A stretch of DNA of 64,000 bases, from NCBI RefSeq assembly GCF_036384435.1, contig NZ_DASVMI010000146.1, positions 12,433 through 76,432 on the forward strand. Direction: 5' to 3'. The position numbers and the translations under genes were made by a program. The notes below the pieces were generated by a model. That model saw nothing but the letters and a program-made list of their open reading frames with translations. It was not told the origin of the DNA and searched no databases. Shown here piece by piece: positions 34,801 to 42,578 of this stretch. The stretch is from GSA-30 sp036384435. Lineage in GTDB: Bacteria > Pseudomonadota > Gammaproteobacteria > Xanthomonadales > Rhodanobacteraceae. Position 1 is the first letter of the stretch. Each line of letters begins with the position of its first letter.

Positions 34801-35107
34801 TGTCGACGCCGGGCTGGAAGAAGATCTTCACGATGCCCACGCCAGGCAGCGATTGCGACTCGATGTGCTCGATGTCATTGACCGCCGTGGTCAGCTGGCG
34901 TTCGTAGTAGTAAATCACGCGACCAGACATCTGGTCCGGGGGCAGGCCGTTGTACGACCACACCACGCTGATGACCGGGATACCGATGTTGGGAAAGATA
35001 TCCGTCGGCGTGCGCATGGCGGCCAACGGGCCGGCGATCAGGATGACCAGCGCGAGCACGATGAACGTGTACGGGCGGGACAGGGCTATGCGTACGAGGG
35101 CTAGCAT
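31868..35107 (-). CDS. RND efflux pump, inner-membrane permease
   Basis: A 1079-residue AcrB/MdtB-like transporter with 12 predicted helices and two large periplasmic loops. TM4 carries the proton-relay pair in GILVDDATVTIEN. A central cytosolic loop between TM6 and TM7 is His- and Asp-rich (HHTEGGDGDHPED, then NHHEGDQHPP), longer and more charged than in drug pumps such as AcrB. The substrate may be drugs or metals; the Asp pair alone does not decide. It is first of three efflux genes, with a two-component system just upstream on the same strand. Confidence 0.93.
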   Translation of the reverse strand: MLALVRIALSRPYTFIVLALVILIAGPLAAMRTPTDIFPNIGIPVISVVWSYNGLPPDQMSGRVIYYYERQLTTAVNDIEHIESQSLPGVGIVKIFFQPGVDIRTATAQVTSISQTVVKQMPPGITPPQILNYNASTVPVLQMALSSTELSEANIRDIAQNFMRPTLISVPGVAIPTPYGGKQKQVTLDLNPQALAAKGLSAQDVGNALSAQNQIIPVGTAKIGTYEYHVQLNNSPTLIDELNRLPIKTVNGATITIGDVAHVRDGAPPQNNIVRVDGKRAVLMPALKNGNASTLDVVAGIKKLLPLIQETQPKSLKMNLLADQSLFVKAAITSVAREGIIAALLTSVMILLFLGSWRSTVIIALSIPLSILSAIALLATFGQTLNVMTLGGLALAVGILVDDATVTIENINWHLEQGKDVMTAIMDGAKQIVTPAFVSLLCICIVFVPMFMLNGIAGFLFRPMALAVIFAMASSFILSRTLVPTLAMFLLKPHHTEGGDGDHPEDAYLNHHEGDQHPPRKRNAIVAGLVRFQHGFEHRFTRIRDTYYATLAVALENRKRFIIGFLCFVLASFALVPTLGRDFFPAIDSDSIAMHVRAPMGTRVEETAAEFDRIEHAVRQVIPPDQLETIIDNIGLPLSGTNLVYNSSGTIGPQDGDIQIVLKDGHQPSAEFVKSLREKLPHEFPGTSFAFLPADMTSQILNFGAPAPLDVSIAGRDRKGNERYALEILKELRKIPGIADVRMQQSSSYPQLNVNVDRVRADSLGITERDVTNSMVASLAGSSQVAPAFWLNPKNGVSYAIVAATPQYLMDSMSDLTGLPVTSSTQKATQILGGLASFTRGPSDAVVSHYNIMPAYDIYATIQGRDLGGVSGDIQKVLDRFAGTRPKGTLVSLHGQVGTMNEAFGGLIFGLIGAVVLIYLLIVVNFQSWLDPFVIITALPAALAGIVWMLFLTHTSLSVPALTGAIMCMGVATANSILVVSFCRERLAEHGDAVKAAMEAGFTRFRPVCMTALAMVIGMLPMALSQEQNSPLGRAVIGGLMFATFATLLFVPVIFSIVHERKSPAPNQHRLIGDTPHVA

Positions 35108-35346
35108 GCCTTGGGCTCCTCAGCATGCCTGCATGACGCGGATGTGACACAGGAGTTGCCGTCGGCGTGTCGAATCGTGGAGAGCGGGTTCATCGCGAAT
35201 AACACTTGGCTTTGCGTCGGGCAGAAGCGCCCAGAACCATCATCGGCGGGGATGCTTGTGGAAACCTTTTGGGGCCCCGGGCCAGTCACCCGGTCAGGCC
35301 GATACCTTTCCATGGCATGGCAGGAAAGGACGGTCGATCTTATCGA

Positions 35347-36744
35347 TCAGGCTGGCAGGGCATCCATGCGAATACGTACCAGCAGTCCCTGGCCGCCGGG
35401 CGATTCGAGTAGCGAGATCGTCGCTTCATGCAGTTCCACCGCGCGCTGCACGATACTCAGGCCCAGGCCGAAGCCCTGCGAGGTGGCTTCGCTTTCACGG
35501 TGAAATCGCTTGAATACCGTTTCCCTGCGTTCGGCTGGAATCCCTGGGCCATCGTCACTGATATCAATAACCGCCTTGCCGTCGACGCGAGCGATGGCGA
35601 TATCCACCTGACCTCCCGAGGGCGCATAGCGCAAGGCGTTTTCGACCAGGTTGCGGAACATGGCGGTCAAGGCGACTTCGTGCCCGGAGACATGCAAATC
35701 CGGTTCATCGTGGTTGAGGCTGAGCGAGATATCTTTTTCGGCGATGATCGGTGCCAGTTCCTCGACAACTTCGGTGGCGATGACGATCAGGTCCAGCGGC
35801 ATGCGCTGTTGTGACGCTGCGCCAGCTTCCAGTCGCGCGATGGCCAAAATCTGCTCGATACGCCGCCCGAGGCGGGCGAGGCTGCGCCGGGCATTCTTGA
35901 GCGTGTAGGAAATTTCTTCAGGGTCTTCGGCGATGATCGCGCTTTCCAGATGGATCATGGTTGCGGCCAATGGCGTGCGCAACTCATGCGCGACGTCGCT
36001 GGCGAAACGATGTTCGCGATCGATGGCGTCCTCCAGCCGTTCCAACTGTTGATTAAGAGTCACAATCAGCGGCTTGATCTCCCGCGGCGTGCGTTCGATC
36101 GAAATCGTGCGCCGGCTACCGGGGGTGCGCTTGGCCAGCAGGCGGGTCAGAAGGTCCAGTGGGCGTAATCCTCGTTTGACGGCAAGGCTGACCAGAATGG
36201 CCAGCAGGGGCAGGCCGATCAGTAAGGGAAGCCCGTGTTCGAGGATCAATCCCCGCGTGATGTCCCGGCGGTTGTCATAGCGTTCGCCGATGCGGATCAC
36301 CAGCCCAAAGCGATTCTTGAGCGTGAAAAGACGCCAGCGATGATCATGGTGGTGCAAATCGCTAAAGCCGCGCTCTTCGGGGGGCGGGGGCGCCAGGTCG
36401 GCCAGATTGGCGGTGGCAGCGATCAGCCTCCCATGGGGGTCGTAGGCCTGAAAGCCGACTTCGGGCTCGTAATTGCGGGGATGGACCGACACCACCACGC
36501 TGCCATGTTGGACATCGCTGGGCAATGTCAGGCCCGTGGATGAGGCCGCTGCGGGGTAGCTACCTTGGTTATAGGCGATAAGGGTGCCGAGGGTTCGTCC
36601 GGCCTGGGCCAGGCGGCCATCGAGCAACTGGTTCATTTCGCGTTGCTCGCGACGATAACTAATCGTGCCTAGTGGGATCAGTACCACCACCAGCACGGCG
36701 ATGATCAACCAAGTCAGTCGTGTCCGTAGGCTGGCGGTCTTCAT
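35347..36744 (-). CDS. Sensor histidine kinase, QseC-like
   Basis: A 465-residue kinase. Two membrane helices (about 10-28 and 176-193) bound a periplasmic sensor domain of about 145 residues with a GFSDLHHHDHRW His cluster. After a HAMP-like linker come the H-box VAHELRTPLAA, N-box RNLVENALRYA, and G-boxes DDGPGIP and GFGLGLSIV. The His cluster suggests metal or acid sensing. Start overlaps the regulator stop by 4 bp. It likely governs the downstream efflux operon, 239 bp away. Confidence 0.93.
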   Translation of the reverse strand: MKTASLRTRLTWLIIAVLVVVLIPLGTISYRREQREMNQLLDGRLAQAGRTLGTLIAYNQGSYPAAASSTGLTLPSDVQHGSVVVSVHPRNYEPEVGFQAYDPHGRLIAATANLADLAPPPPEERGFSDLHHHDHRWRLFTLKNRFGLVIRIGERYDNRRDITRGLILEHGLPLLIGLPLLAILVSLAVKRGLRPLDLLTRLLAKRTPGSRRTISIERTPREIKPLIVTLNQQLERLEDAIDREHRFASDVAHELRTPLAATMIHLESAIIAEDPEEISYTLKNARRSLARLGRRIEQILAIARLEAGAASQQRMPLDLIVIATEVVEELAPIIAEKDISLSLNHDEPDLHVSGHEVALTAMFRNLVENALRYAPSGGQVDIAIARVDGKAVIDISDDGPGIPAERRETVFKRFHRESEATSQGFGLGLSIVQRAVELHEATISLLESPGGQGLLVRIRMDALPA

Positions 36745-37406
36745 CGAGGATCGCGAGGGATCATGTAGCCAATGCCACGCACGGTGTGGATCACATCCGC
36801 GCTGAGTTTGCGCCGCAGCCAGTGGACCTGGACTTCAATGGCGTTGCGATCGACGACCGTATCGAAACCATAGACCGAATTTTCCAGTGTTTCCCGGCGC
36901 ACGATGCGGCCGGCGCGCTCCATCAGGATGCGCAGCACCGAGAACTCGCGGCGGGTGAGGGTAATGCTCTGGTCACGGAATTGCACCTCCATGGTGGCCA
37001 AGTCCAGGCGCAGACCACCGACTTCGACACGGTTGTCGGCCAGGCCCTGCGCGCGCCGGGTCAGGGAGCGGATGCGGGCGGCCAGCTCACCTAAGTGAAA
37101 GGGCTTGACCAGGTAATCGTCGGCACCTAGATCCAGGCCTCGAATGCGGGTTTCCAGCGCATCCCTGGCGGTCATCACCAGGATGGGCGTCTTTACTCCG
37201 TCGCGCCGGGCTTCGGCCAATACGTCCAATCCATCCTTGCCCGGCAGGCCGAGATCCAGGAGTACCAGGTCCATCGCCCCGTCGGCCAACGCCGCCATGG
37301 CCTGCCGGCCATCCTTGAGCCAGGTCACCGCATAGGACTGATGCTCAAGTGCGTGCTTGATGGCCTCTCCCAATTCGGTGTCGTCTTCCACAAGCAGGAT
37401 GTGCAT
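36741..37406 (-). CDS. OmpR/QseB-like response regulator
   Basis: A 221-residue regulator. The receiver domain has acidic EDD (7-9), phospho-Asp near residue 51 (LVLLDLGLPG) and Lys in VKPF. The C-terminus is a winged helix of the OmpR class (TRREFSVLRILME ... VHWLRRKLS). The ATG at 37406 begins exactly at MHILLVEDD. It is translationally coupled to the kinase (ATGA). Probable targets are the efflux operon and possibly the divergent small gene at 37586. Confidence 0.94.
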   Translation of the reverse strand: MHILLVEDDTELGEAIKHALEHQSYAVTWLKDGRQAMAALADGAMDLVLLDLGLPGKDGLDVLAEARRDGVKTPILVMTARDALETRIRGLDLGADDYLVKPFHLGELAARIRSLTRRAQGLADNRVEVGGLRLDLATMEVQFRDQSITLTRREFSVLRILMERAGRIVRRETLENSVYGFDTVVDRNAIEVQVHWLRRKLSADVIHTVRGIGYMIPRDPR

Positions 37407-37585
37407 GGCTGTATAAGTGTTATGGCTCGAGCGGAGCCGCGCCATCCTATTCTTGGATGCCAGGCTTTTGCCTAGCTTATGTCCTTTTTGGGTGGCATGG
37501 GCTGGTGTGGATCAACGGGGTTCTGTTATGGAACTTTTCAGTATTGGACTTGCCTAACTCGGCATCTTTTCGATAGTTTCACCCC

Positions 37586-37918
37586 ATGCCTTATCTCCGC
37601 CGCCACCTGTTGCCGTATTTCGCATGCCTATTGGGCATGATGCTGGCGATGGCGACCCTGGCACAGGCTACCTCACTGCATGGCACATCTTCGGTGGGTG
37701 CGGTCGTGGCGCTGCTGGATCAGCCAGACGATGCCCAGGCGAGCGACGACCTGGGCTCCAGCAGCGATGACAGCGGCAACCTCGAAGAGCCGGCCATCGT
37801 GCCAGATGGCTTCCAGGTGGCTTTACAACAGCGTCCGGATGCAAAACCTCATCCATTTGAGTGCCTCGGTTTTCATCACGATACCTCTCTGATGCCGCGC
37901 CCTCCTTCCATCTCCTGA
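37586..37918 (+). CDS. Small secreted acidic protein, unknown
   Basis: A 110-residue protein with a signal peptide (hydrophobic 10-26, cleavage after AQA). The mature region is acidic, with runs of Asp and Ser (QPDDAQASDDLGSSSDDSG), and ends with a His-containing segment (HPFECLGFHHD). I do not recognise a family. It is divergent from the two-component genes, across a 179-bp gap that may hold promoters for both. The acidic and His-rich character could suit metal binding, but that is only a guess. Confidence 0.5.
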   Translation: MPYLRRHLLPYFACLLGMMLAMATLAQATSLHGTSSVGAVVALLDQPDDAQASDDLGSSSDDSGNLEEPAIVPDGFQVALQQRPDAKPHPFECLGFHHDTSLMPRPPSIS

Positions 37919-38122
37919 CAGGCGGTCGGTTCGTACCTTACTCGAGGCGAACCCAAGTTGTGACCTGACACCTCGATGCGCCGTTATGGTGCGCAGTGAT
38001 CGTGGTCACCATTTCTCCGTACTTCCCTGATTTTCATCAATCGACGCATCGCGCGTCGCCGATGGGCATCGCCTGCGCTCAAGCGCTGGCATTTTCATCC
38101 TTTTATCTGGAGATATCCGACC

Positions 38123-38812
38123 ATGAAACGACTCATCCAAGGTTTCGATACGTTCCGTCGTGACGTATTTCCGCAGCAGCGAGAGCTCTTCAAACGCCTG
38201 GCCGACAAGCAAAATCCGCATACGTTGTTCATTACGTGTGCCGACTCGCGCGTGATGCCGGAGATGATCTTTTCCGCACAGCCTGGCGAGCTCTTTGTCT
38301 ATCGCAACATCGGCAACATCGTGCCGCCGTATGCCCAGCACGTCAGCGGTGTGGTGGCGGCGATCGAGTATGCAGTCAAGGTTCTGCGTGTCGCGCATAT
38401 CGTGATCTGCGGTCATTCCGATTGTGGTGCGATGAAGGCACTGATGAATCCGGCCGCCTTGCAGGACAAGCCATCTGTCGAAGCGTGGCTGAAGCATGCG
38501 GATGTTGCCCGTTACGTTGTTGCCGAGCATGGCGCGACCATGACCGATTCCGAAACCCTGCGCCGACTCACCGAGGAAAACGTAGTCGGGCAGCTTGAGC
38601 ATCTGCGTACCCTGCCGTCCGTGGCGGCAGCCATTGCCACTGGCAGCCTTAATATCCATGGCTGGATCTACGACATCGAGCATGCTGACATCTCGGCCTT
38701 CGATGCCAATGAAGGGCGTTTCGTCAAGCTTGATCCGCAGTCCGATAACGTTCCGGATGCGACGCCGCATGCTCGATTTTCGTTGCGAGTCGCAGCGGCG
38801 AACGCCGCTTAA
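38123..38812 (+). CDS. Beta-class carbonic anhydrase
   Basis: A 229-residue zinc enzyme that interconverts CO2 and bicarbonate. Zinc ligands Cys39, His98 and Cys101 and the Asp41/Arg43 dyad are present (CADSR and GHSDCGAM). The fold is continued by RNIGNIVPPY and by GWIYDIEHADI near the C-terminus. It is followed after 9 bp by a SulP transporter, a pairing seen in bicarbonate uptake. The ribosome site is GGAGAT, 9 nt before the ATG. Confidence 0.95.
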   Translation: MKRLIQGFDTFRRDVFPQQRELFKRLADKQNPHTLFITCADSRVMPEMIFSAQPGELFVYRNIGNIVPPYAQHVSGVVAAIEYAVKVLRVAHIVICGHSDCGAMKALMNPAALQDKPSVEAWLKHADVARYVVAEHGATMTDSETLRRLTEENVVGQLEHLRTLPSVAAAIATGSLNIHGWIYDIEHADISAFDANEGRFVKLDPQSDNVPDATPHARFSLRVAAANAA

Positions 38813-38821
38813 GGACATCAC

Positions 38822-40342
38822 ATGCGCGCCTATTTTTCCCAAGGCCTGTTTGGACGAGACCTGCTCGGTTCGGTTGTCGTCTTCCTCGTAGCCCTGCCTT
38901 TGTGCATGGGCATTGCCATCGCCTCCGGCATGCCGCCGGCAGCCGGGCTGATCACGGGTGTGATCGGCGGTGTTGTCGTCGGTATGATCGCTGGCTCTCC
39001 CATGCAGGTCAGCGGTCCAGCCGCGGGCCTGGCGGTGCTGGTGTTCGAGCTTGTGCGCGAGCATGGTGCGGCGGCGCTCGGCCCGGTCGTGCTGATGGCG
39101 GGCCTGATCCAGATCGTGGCTGGCTTGTGTCGTGCGGGTGTCTGGTTTCGCATGACCTCGCCTGCGGTGATCGCGGGCATGCTGTCCGGCATTGGTATCC
39201 TGATCCTCGCCTCCCAGATGCATGTGCTGATCGATGCCACTCCCAAGGCACGTGGCTTGGAGAACTTCGTGGCGTGGCCAACGGCCATGTTCGACGCGAT
39301 GCGTGAAATCGAAGGCGCTGGCAGCCTTGCGGCATTCGGTGTCGGCGTGGCGACGATTTCCATCATGCTGGCATGGGAGAAGTTGCGTCCCGCGCGCCTG
39401 CGATTCCTGCCGGGTGCCTTGCTTGCGGTGGTGATCCTGACGGCCACGGTGCAACTCATGGGATTGGACGTAAAAAAGGTGGATGTACCCTCCAACCTGC
39501 TGGCTACGATCAGCCTGCCTGGCCTGGGTGATTTCACCAACGCTCTGCAGCCTTCCATGTTGATTGCCGCTGTCACGTTCGCTTTCATCGCAAGTGCGGA
39601 AACACTACTTTCCGCAGCAGCCGTTGATCGCATGCATGATGGTCCTCGCACGCGTTACGACAAGGAGCTGACCGCACAAGGCGTGGGTAACCTTCTTTGT
39701 GGTTTGCTGGGTGCGTTGCCCATGACGGGTGTGATTGTGCGCAGCGCAGCCAACGTGCAGGCCGGTTCGGCCACGCGTATGGCGACCATCCTGCATGGCT
39801 TGTGGATCATGGTGTTTGCTTTGCTTCTGCCCTGGTTGCTGCGCATGACCCCGGTGGCTTGCCTGGCAGGCATCCTGGTCTACACAGGCATCAAAATGGT
39901 CAATCCCATGCAGATCAAGTCGCTTGCGGCCTATGGAAAGGGCACGGCGGCGATCTATGTGGTCACGACCTTGGCCATTGTCGCGACCGATCTGCTGACC
40001 GGCGTGATCATCGGCTTCGCAGCCTCGTTGTTCCGCCTCGCGTTGCTTTCCTCGCGCCTTAAGATTGGTCTTGACCAGGATCGCAACGAACCAGGCTTGG
40101 CCTCGTTGCGCCTGGAAGGTTCGGCGACCTTTCTCAAGGTGCCCAGCATGGCGCGTACGCTTGAGCAGGTGCCTCCTAATACGCGCCTGAAAGTGGTGCT
40201 CGATCGCTTGCATCACATCGACCAGGCCTGTCTCGAATTGTTGCGGGACTGGGGGCGGAGCGCCGCTTCGAAGGGAAGTGAGTTGATCGTGGATTGGGCG
40301 GAGCTCAATCGCAGGGTCGAAGGGCAGAAGAGCGCTGCCTGA
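38822..40342 (+). CDS. SulP-family anion transporter
   Basis: A 506-residue membrane protein with 10-14 predicted helices and SulP features (VALPLCMGIAIASGMPPAAGLITG and VSGPAAGLAVLVFE), then a short, degenerate STAS-like C-terminus (about 430-506). The family moves sulfate, bicarbonate or other anions. Following the carbonic anhydrase gene by 9 bp, bicarbonate is the most likely substrate, probably with Na+ or H+. This is inference from context. Confidence 0.9.
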   Translation: MRAYFSQGLFGRDLLGSVVVFLVALPLCMGIAIASGMPPAAGLITGVIGGVVVGMIAGSPMQVSGPAAGLAVLVFELVREHGAAALGPVVLMAGLIQIVAGLCRAGVWFRMTSPAVIAGMLSGIGILILASQMHVLIDATPKARGLENFVAWPTAMFDAMREIEGAGSLAAFGVGVATISIMLAWEKLRPARLRFLPGALLAVVILTATVQLMGLDVKKVDVPSNLLATISLPGLGDFTNALQPSMLIAAVTFAFIASAETLLSAAAVDRMHDGPRTRYDKELTAQGVGNLLCGLLGALPMTGVIVRSAANVQAGSATRMATILHGLWIMVFALLLPWLLRMTPVACLAGILVYTGIKMVNPMQIKSLAAYGKGTAAIYVVTTLAIVATDLLTGVIIGFAASLFRLALLSSRLKIGLDQDRNEPGLASLRLEGSATFLKVPSMARTLEQVPPNTRLKVVLDRLHHIDQACLELLRDWGRSAASKGSELIVDWAELNRRVEGQKSAA

Positions 40343-40357
40343 GGAAGCCCGCTTTTA

Positions 40358-40465
40358 TAGGAGTAAGTGAAGAGGAGTGGGGAGTGAGAGGAGAGCCCGG
40401 CATCCAGCAGCCTCGCCGGGTCGCGCTTTTCTCTCGCTCCTTACTCCTGATTCACGCACTCCTTA
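40358..40465. repeat. GA-rich degenerate inverted repeat between convergent genes
   Basis: The left arm (40358-40395) is a purine-rich series of GGAGT units. The right arm (40431-40465) is the same pattern in reverse complement (CTCTCGCTCCTTACTCC). Between them is a small CCCGGC/GCCGGG stem. The right arm covers the stop codon of nth. It separates the SulP and nth genes and may act as a two-way terminator or a dispersed repeat. Confidence 0.6.
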
Positions 40466-41098
40466 CTGGGTCACCTTGGGCTTGAATGCACATAGGTCAC
40501 GGATCACGCAGCGCGGACACTCCGGCTTGCGTGCCTTGCACACGTAACGGCCATGCAGGATGAGCCAGTGGTGTGCATCCTGTCTGAATTCCGCAGGCAC
40601 CACTTTTTCCAGTTTGTCTTCAACGGCGCGGACATCCTTGCCCGGTGCCAGGCCGGTGCGGTTGCAGACACGAAAGATGTGTGTGTCCACGGCAATGGTC
40701 GGATGACCGAATGCCGTATTCAATACGACATTGGCTGTCTTGCGCCCGACGCCAGGTAAGGCCTCCAGCGCTTCCCGGCTGTTGGGCACCTGCGCGTCGT
40801 ACTGCTCGACCAGGATCTTCGAAAGCGCGATGACATTCCTGGCTTTGCCATTGAACAAGCCAATGGTGCTTATGTATTTCTTGAGCTTCTCTTCGCCCAG
40901 GTCAACGATGCCTTGCGGTGTATTGGCGACGGGGAAAAGCTTCCTGGTTGCCTTGTTCACGCCGACATCGGTGGCTTGTGCCGAGAGCACGACTGCGACC
41001 AGCAGTTCGAAGGGGGAGGTGTAATCCAGTTCGGTGGTCGGGTGCGGGTCGAGTTCGCGAAGACGCGAGAACATGTCGATGATGGCGATGCGCTTCAC
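40463..41098 (-). CDS. nth: Endonuclease III
   Basis: A 211-residue DNA glycosylase/AP lyase for oxidised pyrimidines. It keeps the helix-hairpin-helix LPGVGRKTA with catalytic Lys120, and Asp138 (VDTH), at the E. coli positions. The [4Fe-4S] cluster ligands Cys187, Cys194, Cys197 and Cys203 close the protein. The gene overlaps rsxB by 4 bp, keeping the old rsx-nth linkage. Confidence 0.97.
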   Translation of the reverse strand: MKRIAIIDMFSRLRELDPHPTTELDYTSPFELLVAVVLSAQATDVGVNKATRKLFPVANTPQGIVDLGEEKLKKYISTIGLFNGKARNVIALSKILVEQYDAQVPNSREALEALPGVGRKTANVVLNTAFGHPTIAVDTHIFRVCNRTGLAPGKDVRAVEDKLEKVVPAEFRQDAHHWLILHGRYVCKARKPECPRCVIRDLCAFKPKVTQ

Positions 41099-41691
41099 GG
41101 GGACGAGTCCTTCTTCATCCGTGCTCGGGCGAGCGCTGCCAGCACGGGATTGGTCTGCGAATCGAGTTGTGCTTTGCGCGCGACAAGCTCGGCATCGCGG
41201 CGGGTGCGCAGCCCTTCCAGGCGAGCCTCGCGACGCTGGAAATGTGCCCTGGCCTTATCGGCATGCGGCAGGTCGATCTGCGCTTCGGGCATGGGCAACA
41301 GGGCAATGCAATCGACAGGGCACGCCGGCACGCATAGTTCGCAGCCGGTGCAGTCATCGGCGATGACGGTATGCATCAATTTGGCGGCCCCGACGATGGC
41401 GTCCACTGGGCATACCTGAATGCACTTGGTGCATCCGATACAGTCGGCTTCGACAATACGGGCAAGTTGACGTGGCTTTTCGACACCATGTTCCGGATCA
41501 AGGGGGAGTGCCGGGCGACCGAGCAGTGCCGCCAATCGTTCGATGCCCTCCGCCCCGCCGGGGGGACAACGATTGATGGACGCCTGGTTGTCGGCCATGG
41601 CTTGTGCGTACGGACGGCAGCCGTGGTAACCGCACTGCTCGCACTGCGTTTGTGGCAGCAGAGCATCAATGCGATCGACCAGCGAATTCAC
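41095..41691 (-). CDS. rsxB: RsxB/RnfB-like iron-sulfur protein, stand-alone
   Basis: A 198-residue ferredoxin-like subunit. An N-terminal Fe-S domain (Cys17, Cys20, Cys25, Cys42) precedes two [4Fe-4S] sets (CIGCTKCIQVCPVDAI and CTGCELCVPACPVDCI). In rnf/rsx complexes RnfB passes electrons. Here the N-terminal membrane helix is absent and no other rnf gene is nearby, so the protein probably works alone or with another reductase. Upstream and downstream genes both overlap it by 4 bp. Confidence 0.9.
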   Translation of the reverse strand: MNSLVDRIDALLPQTQCEQCGYHGCRPYAQAMADNQASINRCPPGGAEGIERLAALLGRPALPLDPEHGVEKPRQLARIVEADCIGCTKCIQVCPVDAIVGAAKLMHTVIADDCTGCELCVPACPVDCIALLPMPEAQIDLPHADKARAHFQRREARLEGLRTRRDAELVARKAQLDSQTNPVLAALARARMKKDSSP

Positions 41692-42503
41692 GATATCGGT
41701 ACCAGATGCTTGGGCATCGCGTATTTCTGGCCGTCATAGCTGAGATGCACCTGGTCGCGGCGAGACTTGCCCAGCTTGTCCTGGCACTGCTTCTGGCTGT
41801 CCAGTTCGCTGCTGGCTTCTTGCGTGGTCGTGGCGATATCGATGCCAGCAAAGCCATGGCTGTTGTCCTTGGACATGCTGAGCACGGATTTGCTGTCGGT
41901 GGATGTGCCAGCACAGTTGCCATCCCACTCGCCGTTGCTTTTGGATACCACCACGCCATCGATTACCGCGCGTAGCTTGCCGTTGTCAATGACATACAGA
42001 GAAAGATCGACTTCCTCGAAGGGATTGACGTGTGAGCTACCTTCCAGTGTCTTGCGAACGCCGAATGCCAGGATGCCAGGTGCAAGCTGGTAGCGCGCGG
42101 TATCGAAAGCGATGGTTTCGATGCGGATGGCATCGTCATCCATGAAATGCTTCAAGCGCAGCCGCTGTTGCACTTTCTGACTTGCGCTGTCGAGCACGAG
42201 TACATCCAGATCGCCGGCGTTTTCGTCGTCCGTGCTGGACTGCATCAAGGGCACGGCCGCAAGCGTGAGCTCCGGATGCGCAGGCCAGGTCTTGCAGATC
42301 ATGGTGTGCGAGTCGTTATAGCCGTCACCGGGGACGGCCAGGGTGTAACCGCCGGCCTCGTAGTGTCCATTGTCGCCCTCGGTGGCATTGGGGTAGGCGT
42401 GTTGCACGATAGCAGCGGCCTGGGCACATTCGGCCCTGGCTTGCATGGCGGCAGTGCCAGCGAGCAGGATCAGGGCAAACGACAACTGACGAATCGGTGA
42501 CAT
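41688..42503 (-). CDS. Secreted protein of unknown function
   Basis: A 271-residue exported protein with a signal peptide (to about residue 22, MQARA). The mature part is hydrophilic with four cysteines (ECAQAA, MICKTW, NCAGT, QCQDK). I do not recognise the family. The ATG at 42503 is preferred because AGGA lies 8 nt before it; the ATG 9 bp upstream lacks such a site. The stop overlaps rsxB by 4 bp, so it is first in the gene set X-rsxB-nth. Confidence 0.7.
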   Translation of the reverse strand: MSPIRQLSFALILLAGTAAMQARAECAQAAAIVQHAYPNATEGDNGHYEAGGYTLAVPGDGYNDSHTMICKTWPAHPELTLAAVPLMQSSTDDENAGDLDVLVLDSASQKVQQRLRLKHFMDDDAIRIETIAFDTARYQLAPGILAFGVRKTLEGSSHVNPFEEVDLSLYVIDNGKLRAVIDGVVVSKSNGEWDGNCAGTSTDSKSVLSMSKDNSHGFAGIDIATTTQEASSELDSQKQCQDKLGKSRRDQVHLSYDGQKYAMPKHLVPIS

Positions 42504-42523
42504 GCTAAGCATCCTGGCTGGGC

Positions 42524-42564
42524 AAAAAAACGAAAGGCGCCGCAGTGTATTCGACTGCGGCGCC
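42524..42564 (-). terminator. Terminator of metG
   Basis: On the minus strand an 11-bp perfect stem GGCGCCGCAGT/ACTGCGGCGCC (42536-42564) is followed by TTTCGTTTTTTT. It separates metG from the secreted protein gene. Confidence 0.92.
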
Positions 42565-42578
42565 CGTGAACGAGATGA

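Noticed and set aside
40358..40465. CRISPR-like array
   Set aside because: The repeated units are short, degenerate and without spacers; there are no cas genes.
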